The notes below the pieces were generated by a model that did no database searches, was not told the origin of the DNA, and saw nothing but the letters and a program-made list of their open reading frames with translations. Made by a program: the position numbers and the translations under genes. DNA of 64,000 bases from Prinsepia uniflora (lineage: Eukaryota > Streptophyta > Magnoliopsida > Rosales > Rosaceae): NCBI GenBank assembly GCA_032719365.1, contig CM064867.1, forward strand, positions 64,602,136 through 64,666,135, written 5' to 3'. Position 1 is the first letter of the stretch, and each line of letters begins with the position of its first letter. Of the stretch, positions 29,464-41,286 are shown one piece after another.

Positions 29464-31454
29464 GTACATCCGGCGATTTCTTACTGTAATTGTGTCGTTA
29501 TTGTTTTTTCAGATGTGCCTTTTGTTAATCCCTATGTTTGATATGCTGGTTCTAAATAATGCCTGTAGCTGAATGGAGACAATTGGTCTGTTTTGGGAAC
29601 CTTTTATCTTCAAACAAATTGAAAGTCTTTTTTGCTTGAATCAACTCCTTTTGATTTAAATGTTTAGCTGCATTTTTCATGTTTTGTTCAGCTGGGAATC
29701 TATTTCATATCTGATTTGTACCAATAGTGTGTCGTGATCATTTTTGAAACCTGAAATTTTTTGGTTCCCTCAAATTTCGCGGATAAATTTATTAAGAATA
29801 ATAACACTCTAATTCCGAACAATGGAAGCTGAAACAAACAATTTGATTTAAAATTTTGTTGGAAGTTTGTTATAAGAGTAGGGAATTCGATCAAATTAAT
29901 TACATATGATATTTAGTTTTTCTTCACTTGGTTGTGTGCTCAAGAGGTCCTTTTTTTGTTTGGTGACCATGGATTGTGACACAATTATGATTTTTTTGTG
30001 AGGTTTCCTTTGAAGGATCATCCTCTGTCTTTTTTTTATGTTTCTGATGGTTTTTTTTTTTTTTTTGGTCTGAATGTTTCTGATGGTTTATTGTGGAATT
30101 GAGGGATGCTTCCTTGACTTCTAAGAAACTATTGGCATTTCTGAAATGGAAACTGTATCTTGAATCCTTTACCGGTCCTTCACTTCGCCTAGTGTAACGA
30201 CGTATATAATGTTCAAAATAACTTAAATTGGCCAGAAAGTTGAGTTAATTGGCGAGATGTAATTTTTTGTTCTTTCACCCTCCTGATTGAGCAGGTGTGT
30301 AAGAAGGGTCAACTTCCAACATTTTGACTGCTGGAGGTTTTTCGTTATTGCTTAAGTGCAAATTGTAATACTAGGGTATTCTGTTCATCCAGACAATTAT
30401 AAATTGAAAAGGGAAAAATAAACCTATGGAAATTTGTGCCCACCGAAAACATGACCTTGGAGTTCATTTCATATTTCGTGATGTCAATTTCCCTTACTGA
30501 TTATATGTTATAATTGTGGATAAATGCCGGAACTAAGTTTTTTTTTTTTAAATCTTGTATCCCCTGCTCTTGCATATATGTTGTGCTTCTTCTGCCCTTA
30601 TTAGAAGGGATGTTTTACTTTCATTTAAGGGCTGGTCCCAGGGTTATCCTGACCTGGTGCGGACAACGGAAAGAAAATTCCTTGATTTGAACTTCCTTAA
30701 TCCACCAGGTTGTTTCATGTTAATTGTATACTACTGTTTTCCATTTGAAATTCTTCAAATTCCATACGAAAATGATGTGAAACTCCGAAGCTTTCATGAT
30801 TCACCCACAATTTTAGCCTCATCCCCTTTGTGTCGCACATGGTTTTGAGAGGTAGTATTACTTTTGCATATGTAGTTCATATGGATAGTTTATTTGTGTA
30901 CTAGTTCTTTGTTCGTAGATTCAACACTCGCTACATGGGACTAACCCTAATCCATTGGCCAAAAGGGTGATTACAATGTTGAAATGGTTGAATGTTAATG
31001 TAAGCAGTTCTTTGCATAATTGTTTTGCTCGGTTATGAATCAAATGCAGAGATGTTTGTCGATTAAGAGACACTTGCACACACACACGAGTTGATTCTTG
31101 TTGTGAAAGTAGTAATGTTCTTCCCCTTCTTTCTTGTAGCTATGGTGGAGGGTATGCCGTTGTACTTTTGTATAGGAAACATCGCAAATTCTTGAAAATG
31201 AATTCCAGTTAATTTCAATTCCTCCCATTTATAATGGTTCAAAAGTAGAGTTTGCAAAAGTATAGCTTGCATCAATTCATCACCGGCTAAGGTGTAAACT
31301 AACCATCTAAGAACGTAGGTTGTAGAACTTCTTGTTTTATTGTTGCGAGACAATTTAACTTGAATTTGAGGTCTTGATTTCAAATCCTATGGGCAACAGT
31401 TAGCTTTTGATGGTTTTAGACGACTAGTCGATGTGAGGAGGGGTCTGTCTGCAT

Positions 31455-31458
<4 letters not shown>
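29464..31458. other. NDUFB8 3' UTR and intergenic sequence
   Basis: The first 250 bases probably hold the 3' UTR. Beyond it the sequence is AT-rich with a T-run at 30050-30066 and no domain-bearing frame. I see no gene. Confidence 0.5.

Positions 31459-31506
<48 letters not shown>
31459..31506. repeat. (AT)24 microsatellite
   Basis: Uninterrupted AT dinucleotide run of 48 bases. Confidence 0.97.
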
Positions 31507-31509
<3 letters not shown>

Positions 31510-32571
31510 GAACATACGTTTGATTGCTGGATCAGTCCCTTGTGGTCTTGTGGATATCCTCGCAGTTGGGGGGATCAGTTGCCTTCATCCATGGTCTCAC
31601 CTAAGTATTAAAAAGAAAACCACTGATATGTAAGGATGGTCAAATGGGTAATTTAGAGACATGGGTAAATCATTACCCAACATGGATACTAACGGGCATT
31701 CTACCTATTCATGCCCATCTCCCAATTTTCAGGTTTTATCCATACCTTACCCTAATGAGTACTCATGACAAATTAACCTATTTTTTGCTTTCCATTTTTT
31801 TCTTTTCAATTTCTTTGCTTTTCGTTTTTTTCTTTTTTAAAAATGTCTAATAAAACGTTTATTCAAAATTTCTTCTAATTTTTTTAATACATGCATTTTA
31901 ATTTGCTTTTTACTTTTTTCTTACTTTTTTATTTTGTTTTTTATTTTGCCTTTAATTTTCAATGTTTTTCGGATAAAAGATATATTATTTAAAACACGTT
32001 TTATAGATACATAATAGAGACATCTAATTTTGATTCGGAATGTGTTATCATCTTCTCAAGCCTCTTATCCGTTTAGTTTAATTTGTATAGCTCTCCTTTT
32101 CAATATTCATATATAAAACAAATAGAATATTCTTATTAACTATGATATTTTATTCAATTTGACAATTTCACAATATTTGATTGTGCTAATTTTATAAACT
32201 TACAAAAAGAAAAATTATTCAAAAATAAAAAATCAAATCTTGTGACTCACTTTTGTCGGAAAAATATCACCAAACATGAATAGAAATAGTTAATTTCCAT
32301 GTGTTAGCGACAGATCACAGCCAAGGCCATAAAAGCGATCACATGTAAGACAATAGTTGTGGAATTGTGAAATTTTTTTATTGCTTTCGGCGATTTTTGT
32401 TAAATAATTAAAAAAGATTTGATATAACTTTGAAATTAATGAACTAGTTAAGTTCTCAATAAAAATTTAATGTTGATATAAATTTGTAATATTTTTGTGA
32501 TTTAATTTTTTGATCAAAGCAAAACAATTGGGATTTAGTTGAATAAATAAATTATAAATAATAATACCAAA
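31507..32571. other. AT-rich intergenic sequence
   Basis: Very T-rich and A-rich tracts (31780-31960) with no supported gene, RNA or element boundary. Confidence 0.4.
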
Positions 32572-32600
32572 TAAATAATAATAATAATAATAATAATAAT
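32572..32600. repeat. (AAT)n microsatellite
   Basis: About nine AAT/ATA units in a row, continuing in degenerate form to 32612. Confidence 0.9.
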
Positions 32601-32954
32601 ACTAATAGTAAGAAGAGTAGTAGGTGGTGGGTGCAATTCTTTTCAATGGTGTGACCCAAAGCTCATTGAGAAGTCACTTGATCCAATTTCGGGCCAGTTG
32701 AAGAAATTGTAGTTGAAAGATGAAGAAATTGTGTGTTTGAAGAAGCATTTTAAAGTTGGTGCGAAAATGCAAAAGTGATTGCTGTTTCCTCGATATTGGT
32801 AGTTTTGTTTGTGGGAATGATAATTGGGGGAGGGGGAAATGATAGGGTTAGATCCAGTCTTTTAAGTTCAATTGTATTATGCAATTGGTCTTTATGATTA
32901 TAATATGAATGGGTGAATTTGCAATACAATGGTCGGTTTTGGTTAATTATGAGT

Positions 32955-33165
32955 AACAGCTTCTGTTTTGTATTATATTGTTATGCAAAGACCATAATTG
33001 TGCAAGAAAATGGAAGCGAACTTGGAATAGAAGAAAGCTCCCAAAACAGCTTCTGTTTTGTGCATAGACCCCCCCAAAAAAAGAGGCTATTTTTTGTTTT
33101 GAGGCCAAAACAAAACTCAAAATGCATAACAATATAAAGAAATTGAAAGCATAACAATACAAAGC
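32955..33165. repeat. Short inverted-repeat element, possibly a MITE remnant
   Basis: 'ttgtattatattgttatgc' (about 32969-32988) is matched in reverse complement by 'gcataacaatataaag' (33124) and again by 'gcataacaatacaaagc' (33149). 'acagcttctgttttgt' is directly repeated at 32957 and 33046. No target duplication was recognised and there is no coding capacity. Confidence 0.35.
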
Positions 33166-33965
33166 AATTAACAGAATAATAATGCAAAGCTTCGCCTTCA
33201 CTTTCGGACACAATCAACAAAGTCTCACTCACCTTCATGATCATAATACGAAGTTTTCATACAATTCCAAAGAAATTCAACAACATGACCAAGCCATTCA
33301 AGCATAATAACATGGAATGAAAGGACACTATCCATGGAAGTTTTTGTCAAACCCAATTCACATAAAAAATGCATGACTCGCTCAAAAATGAACATGCAAG
33401 TTTGCACCCTTCAATAAAATCACAACCTTGAGTTTCAATCTGTCTATAGTTCACCACAAAAATCTGAGTTTCAACTCGGGGTTTCAAAATCACAGACATA
33501 TCATGCTCAGTTTCAAAATAGCCTAACAACATGAGAAAATAATATCTACTCCTAGCTATTGCACCATTGTCAATGACTTGAAATCAATTTTGTATTGTCC
33601 TCTTATTTCTTTACAAAGAATTAGGCATAATAAGATTGACATGAAAATGTGACAACACAAGATTGACACAACAATAAGAAAAAATTAGAAAGGGTGGGAT
33701 AGGTCTACAAACGTGATTTGATGCATGACTCTTGGGAATTGTTGATTGTCTTGGATAACTTTCTAGAAATTGTGGTTGATCATTGAGTCTACAATAAAAA
33801 ATCTAGTTAGGATCATATATTATAGTTAATGCTTGAATAATGCACTAGGATACCATGATTGAAAAATACTGCAATGCATATCAATGACTTGGTTTCCAAA
33901 CTACTTCCTCCCAATGTGATTGAATGTTTCATGCGACTCCATTGTTCTCACATTTATAGGCATTT
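33166..33965. other. Intergenic sequence
   Basis: No supported gene. After removing elements J and L this sequence would join 38791-38935 and then the MULE remnant at 62184, so it may be part of the ancient insertion locus. Confidence 0.35.
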
Positions 33966-36900
33966 TGATAGGACCCGTCCTAGAATTCCAAGAAATTGGA
34001 CTGATCCTGCTCCCCTCTGACAACTCTTATCAAACAAGAGATGTCACCGATTTTAACCATATTCAAAACTAAGTAATTTAACCAAAATAAATCCATCCTT
34101 GTGAGGTCATCGCCCTCATCCAACCCACTAACCCCAACAAGAACGAAGATATTGTAATTCCTTTTAACACTTCATGTACCATAAATCCAAGTGAAATATT
34201 AAATTCCATAAATTGAAATATTTACATAATCATTATATACTTGTAACTTTAAAATATTCATATCTTAAACCATCTTCACACATGTGCATACTAATCATAC
34301 ATATTATACCTTCAATTCACAATGAATCCTTCGTATATACAAATCACCCTTAATTGTTCATACCATTTAATTAGTTATGAACTTAATTATCCATTCTAGA
34401 AAAATCCTTGGTTAACAACAATATAACTAACGATACATTTACATGTTTTTATTTGACATAGGTTCTTAATCTCAAGTCACTTAGATTAAACTTGTCAATG
34501 ATTAACTCCTTAATTATTCTTTAACTATAGGATTAAGTAAAATGGTTAAATAAAACACTTAAAAGTTTTGGACGAGCATAACTTCATCATTGGATGTCCA
34601 ATTGACTAATTTCTTGGACCATTGAACTCAGAATGACGGCTTGAACATTTTTCATGTTGGTCATAAAACTAAAATTCGGCTCACACGCTGTCACGCGCCG
34701 CCAGAGGCTGAGGATAGCCTCTGCGTGTGGTCTTCACGCACCTACGCAAAGGTTGCCTTCAAACTCTCGCAGGTTTGTGTTTCTGAGTCGCCTAACCCGG
34801 CGACCTGACTCGACTATCTCTTCCTCAATTCTAAGTCTTTTTCATCCCTTTTACGTCCAGTATACTTGTATTTCACCTGCAAGAGGTTTTATGGAGTTGA
34901 AACAACAAGAGCTTACCTTAAGGTTGTGGTCCAAGTTCCCAGGTTCTCGGCCATGGCTGTAAACTCAGTTTCTCGACCTTCCTGCAACTATTCCTTTGTC
35001 TTCTTGATCATATAATGTCCTCACGACCTCGAACATCTCTCTGAAATCACTGGTTGGACGTCAAACAATCTGAAGAGGCCAAGACCTTCGTAATGGTCTT
35101 CTCGAAATTCATAAAAGATGTCCCGATCCAAAGTCAACATTTTGAATTTTGGTCAAAAGTCAACATTTTGAATTTTGGTTAGAAGTCAACTCTTTGGCAC
35201 TGAGACTAACTCGCCAATCACCATAATCACAATGTACATCAAATATCGTGAATCATTATATCCTATCACTATGCGTAGTGTACCATTCAAATTCACTTTT
35301 TGGGTTATAACCATACTGCTTTCCAACCTACAACTCGGAGATACAACATCTGAGTGTCTACTCAGGGATACATCATCTGAGCGCTAATCACACATCTTAA
35401 CCACTCGGGGATACAGTATCGAAGCGACCACCAAGGGATACAGCATCCGGGTGTTACACACATACTCATACGAAACTACAGGTAGGTCAAACATCATATC
35501 ATATAACCACTCAGGAACTACGGAGCCCAGCTCGACGTCTGAGTGGCCACCCATGGATACAACATTTGGTTGTTAACCATATAACTCAAGTATTCAGGGA
35601 TACATCATCTGAGTGGTCGTCTAGGGATGCATCACCTAGATGTCAATTTCATACCATAACCATCCGAGGATGCAACATCCGAATGGCCGCCTAGGGATAC
35701 AACATCTAAGCGTAACTCTACAATCCAAGGAAACCTGGTCATAATACAACAATACACCAATATTGAGAAAGTAAAACATTCATCGTACATACTTATCCCT
35801 GGAATTCCAATTCATGTTCCAAAACCTGGATCAAGCTCATACAAACCAAAATTTCGTGAAACAAGCATAACCTTTTTCATTATCTCCACCATGTCATCAT
35901 GTAACCATCATCATACATCATCCTAACATTAACATGTCTTGACTTATCATAGGAACATTCTTCAGATTATGTCAACATACATTTCATTTACAGGCTGAAA
36001 CATTAAGATGGAATCTATATATAAACCCAGCACAATTCTCGTGAACCTGGTAAAATGTGCGTTCAAATTAAGTTAATATTAAAATCATCAATAACCATTT
36101 ATAACTAATTTCAAATTGGTCTCACCCAATCCATAGATTATCCTTACTTCTTAATGCACGTTTAAATCATCCCATCACACATTCATAAAGAAAAACAAAT
36201 CATCATTGTGAAATTCGAATCTAGGTCATCACCAATTTCACAAATTTCATGTAATGAGTATTTTGAAAACCAAAATTTAGTTTAACATCATATAAAATAA
36301 TTAAAACACAAGGCTCAACTACGAGGTTTTACCTTTTCATATGAGACTAATCGTCCATCACTTCACATAGCTACTCAGGTATATTATTCGAGTACCAACT
36401 AACAATCTCAAGTCCCTGTTCACAAATATTTATATTGTCGAGAAACATGTATTTACAATCTATATATTTGTTTCTTAAATCACAACCATATTATCCATAT
36501 TTCAATTATATACTTAAGTCCACAACACATTTTTAAGATCCAGATCTAGATCCAACTCCATTTTCATAAATCGAGTATAACACATATTTTAACTATTTTC
36601 GTAAAATTATTAAACGAATTACAATCGATATGAACCATGAACTAACCTTTAAATTTCCTGAAAATCATTGGTAATTAAATGAATATCAAATTCCATCATC
36701 AACTAGGTATCATTAAAATCGTACGAATTCCACAACCAAACCCTCATATTTTTTTGAAACCCGAACCTATGCACAAAATACATTTTACACAAAATCTCGT
36801 AAAAAGTAATTCGAGGATCCTTTAAAATTCTAAAAAAAAAAACCGTTTATGGGAAACAACATTAGAAACACAACTCAAAGCATTGGCTAGGAAATGTTTG

Positions 36901-38785
36901 CAAAACAAGTGTTTCACATGGTACATATCGTTTAAAATCATTCTAAATGCATCATTGAGAAATTTCCATGTAATACTAAATGCTCAAATTCTTGGAAAAA
37001 CATCAATAACCTGGCTTTGATACCAAGTTGACAGGACCCGTCCCAGAAATCCAAGAAATTAGATTGGTTCAGCTCCCATCTGACAACTCTTATCAGATAA
37101 GAGATATTACCGGCCGGGCCAGAAGCCTCGTTTCCTTCAACTAATTCAAGCGATTCGGTCAGTAAGAAAGTCATCTCACCTCACCGATTTTAACCATATT
37201 CAAAACTTAGTAATTTAACTAAAATAAATCCATCCTTACGGGGTCACTGCTCACATCCAACCCACTAACCCAAACAAGAACGAAGATATTGTAATTCCTT
37301 TTAACACTTCAAGTACCATAAATCCAAGTGAAAGATTAAATTCCATAAATTGAAATATTTATATAATCATTATATACTTGTAACTTTAAAATATTCATAC
37401 CTTAAACTATCATCACACATGTGCATACTAATCATACATATTATACCTTCAATTCACAATGAATCCTTTGTATATACAAATCACCCTTAATTGTTCATAC
37501 CAGTTAATTAGTTATGAACTTAAATATCCATTCTAGAAAAATCCCTGGTTAACAACAATATAACTAACTATACATATAAATGTTTTTATTTGACATAGGT
37601 TCTTAATCTCAAGTCACTTAGACTAAACTTGTCCATGATTAACTCCTTAATTATCCTTTAATTATAGGATTAACTAAAATGGTTAAATAGAAAACTCAAA
37701 GATTTGGACGAGCATAAATTCTTCATAGGATGTCCAATTAACTAATTTCTTGAACCATTGAACTCAGAATGACGACCTGAACATTTTTCATGTTGGTCGT
37801 AAAACCAAAATCCAGCTCACGCGCTGTCACGCGCCGCCAGAGGCTGAGGATAGCCTCTGCGCGTGGTCTTCAGGCAACTACGTAGAGGTTTTCTTCAAAC
37901 TCTGGCGGGTTTGTGTTTCCGGGTTGCCTAACTCGACGACCCGACTTGACTATCTCTTCCTCAATTCTAAGTCTTTTTTCATCCCTTTTACGCCCAGTAT
38001 GGTTGTATTTCACCCGCAAGAGGTTTTATGGAGTTGAAACAACAAGTGCTTACCTTAAGGTTGCAGTCCAAGTTCCCAGGTCCTCGGCCATGGCTGAAAA
38101 CTCAGTTTCTCGACCTTCCTACAACTATTCCTTTGTCTTCTTGATCATATAATGACCTCACGACCTCGACCATCTCTTTGAAATAACTGGTTGGACATGA
38201 AATGGTCTCACCCGAGCTCCAAGACCCACGACCAAAACTTGGCTTACGAATTTCTTGATCCACATCGTCTCTGTCCCTCTTTATATCACTCTAATCTTCT
38301 TTTTCCCTAGAACTCTCCTTCCCCTACTTCTTCATTTCTGGCATCTCCTCACGCAATTTTCCTCAAAGTTTCATCTTTTCTCCTTTTTGGGCTTATAACC
38401 ACCAAACCACAACAACTCACACACTTCACATATAAATAGACTTGAATGTCAGTGGAAGGAGGGATTTCCAGGTTTCTCTAGATCTTGAAACGTGGCAGCA
38501 TTCAATAGGGCCTCATTACAAAATGACCAGAATGCCTTTCAAGTGTAAATTACCAAAATACCCCTAAGAATTTTTTTACCCAAAACAACCTCAAATGATC
38601 TCCGATTTTGACGTACCGCCTATCTATGAACATATGAGGCCAGGACCCTCATAATGACCTTCTCGAAATTCCTAAAATATTCCCCGATCCAAAAGTCAAC
38701 ATTTTGACTTTTGGTCAAAAGTAAACTCTTTAACTTTCAGGGAAAAATGGTAAATTCTATTCTTTCGAATATCTGGGGTGTTACA
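33966..38785 (-). mobile_element. Non-coding LTR element J (chromovirus-like), minus strand
   Basis: The right (5') LTR is 37029-38785; on the minus strand it begins TGTAACACCCCAGATATTCG and ends GGGACGGGTCCTGTCA. The left (3') LTR begins at 33966 with TGATAGGACCCGTCC and is nearly co-linear to about 35205. It lacks about 400 bp present in the right copy, and also its outer end. Flanks CATTT (33961-33965) and CATTC (38786-38790) match at four of five. No gag or pol motif is visible between the LTRs. It is a large non-autonomous derivative, or one whose interior was replaced. Confidence 0.7.
35210..37028 (-). repeat. Interior of element J with 'gggatacaacatctgag' repeats
   Basis: At 35338-35720 a motif like 'gggatacaacatctgag' recurs about eight times at irregular 35-60 bp steps. 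The same theme, read in reverse, appears in the body of other chromoviral LTRs (for example 15740-15850 and 21180-21330). The rest is AT-rich and non-coding. The primer site (minus strand TTGGTATCAAAGCC) lies at about 37012-37026, adjoining the right LTR. Confidence 0.55.
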
Positions 38786-38940
38786 CATTCATGGTTGCCT
38801 CTTGTTTACTAGTGGCTTAATCAGTTGTTGGCCAACTTTCTCTCATAGTTTTGGACCATTTGTACCCTCAATTAGGTTATTGTAACACTTCATGTATGTA
38901 TCCTTAGAATATCTTGGATCAATATATTCCTCAACCCATA
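38786..38940. other. Spacer between J and L
   Basis: 155 bases of unique-looking sequence ending CCATA, the left flank of solo LTR L. Confidence 0.5.
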
Positions 38941-41286
38941 TGTAACGACTTGTCCCAAATTTTCATGATTAATTAAGATTAAATTGAAGATTAACGAGGC
39001 TAATCGGGAATTAGTCAAGGATCTTCGGACGTTCAAGGCGAAATTACTATTTTTACAATGCACGAGGATCGAGGACTGTTACGTAGATTGAGTCGATACG
39101 AATCCGTAGACAGGCGGCACGTCGAAATAGAACATTTGACAGGAAAGTTACGGTTCACAGACGTTTCGGGTACTATTGCACGAATTTCGAAACGAGTGGA
39201 CTTTTGTCTTGAGTGGGCCCCATATATTTTGCTAGGCCCAATGGATAAGTGACAAGTGTCACTCGTCCATTGCCTATCACCCCACATATATGCACCCTCC
39301 CCATTCATCTTCATCTGTTTCATTCGCACTAACTCGAAACCCCCAAACCCGTGCAACCCAAAACACCACCACCTCATCCCATCCCCTACTGTGATGACTG
39401 AGTGACTGAGAGAAAGAGGTTGTGGCGGCGACGATGTGGATGGCTGAACCGTCGTAGACGATGACGGAAGGTAAACCCGAAACCCCTGGTTTTAATTTCA
39501 AATTTGAAATTTTGGTTTGGACGTTGGGGGGCTATATCTAATGATTGGGTTCTGTTTTTGGTGGTTATAGAAGTCTTGTGGGACTGGAATCGAAGGCGGT
39601 AGATGGCTGGGTGGTTCAGGTAGAAGGCTAGAAGTGGCAGTGCGGGTTCATGATCGAACAAGTAATTCCTAGCCAATTTTAAATGTTTTTAAACCCATAG
39701 ATCGACTAAGGATGATTGGACGATCACACTAGAAGCAACGGCTACGAAAAAAGGTGGTCGGAGCTGGAAGAAAAAGTGGGGTTGGGTCCGCGGGTCTATG
39801 CGACCCGAAATAGTAAACTGGGTCGAGCCGATCAGAGGACAGGGGTGATGATGACATCATCGATGAATTTACTAACGTCACTACTGACATCAGTGATGAC
39901 GTCATCGTTGACTTTGACCGTTGACGTCAGACGTCAGCGTTGACTTTTTGGTCAACATTGACCAACCACTTTGACCTGCACGTGGGGACACGTGGGCAGG
40001 TATTTCGAGGTGGGACCAAAATCATTTTAAAGGTTTTGATCATATGAATCCAACGGTGGTAGTTTCGAGTCGATCAGAGATTGTTAGGTTGGTCAAATTG
40101 AGGTTTAAAGCCTAGGGAAGCGTGTCCAAGACACATTGACTTTTCGGGGAATGTTGGGGACTCTTGATTAGGACTTGTCTAGGTTGATAGTAACCTTTTA
40201 GTATGTTTTGGATAGGTCCGGATGACCTAGAGAGGTCGAATTAGCCCGGAGAGGCTTATGGCACGCGTATCGAGGCATATCTTGGACGGTCTATGAGTGG
40301 AATTTGTTTTATGAATATGATGCATGTATAAATGTTTTGTATGTGTTTATGAACATGATTTGAGATGCCATGAGGGCATGTGATTTTAATATGAATTGTT
40401 TGGTATTTTTGGAGGAAAATGGGTTATTGCACGTAGTTCGAGATTTCTGTTTTATATGATGTTTAGGCTTCGGCCGAGTATGCTACGTGCTTGTGTTTTA
40501 TGTGATTCCAAAGGTTTCAGGGAGAGGCGTGAAATCGAGGAACAGATTTACTATTTTGGAGGATTTCACGGAGATGCGTGAAATCGAGATTCGGGCATGA
40601 GTTCCAGTTGAACGATGATTTGAAAGTGTTTTGAAAATGAGAGATGATTTTCAAATTTGGAAATATCTTTCGGGCGTATGACCCAGTTAATTTGAGGTTT
40701 GACTTAGAGTATAGTTAAATGTGAGATAAGTCGGGCTGTGACCCAATTATGTGTTTCACGAAGGATATTTCGGGCGTGAGACCCAATTGAAGATATGATA
40801 GGATTCGAGGAATCCTGGGATATGAAATGTCGGAGGACACTGGTTTTCGGGCTATGACCCATTTGGTGATGTTCCGTGTTCGAGACCCTATTGATGATGG
40901 CATTGGGGTGAGTCCCGGATGATATGACGCTCGCCTCCGGACTGCAAATGTGTTCCTTCTGGAAAGGTCACTATGCACTACCTGTTGTCGAGCAGCCACA
41001 GGAAACAATGACCGAGGGAGGCTCGACTTAGGAGTGCTGATGTTAGTCTCTGAGGTTTCTCGACGATGTGTTCGTGATGATCTAGAGAGGGTCGAGACGA
41101 GTGATGTGTTCACGGCGACATGCTAGGATTGTGAGCGGTCCTGAGCTATATGCACATGTGCTAGGATTAGAATTGTGACTGACATTGGGATGAGTTCCCA
41201 TGGGATGTATTCCCACGTGTTCTATGATTTGGGATGAGATTTCGTTCTGGTTTTCCTTGATTTTGGTTTTGGGCTGCGGCCCTGTA

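Noticed and set aside
30555..30848. 97-residue plus-strand ORF downstream of NDUFB8
   Set aside because: Low-complexity hydrophobic translation of AT-rich intergenic DNA, with no recognisable domain or gene structure.
31433..31633. ORF spanning the (AT)n run
   Set aside because: Its 'YIYIYI' stretch is a translation of the microsatellite.
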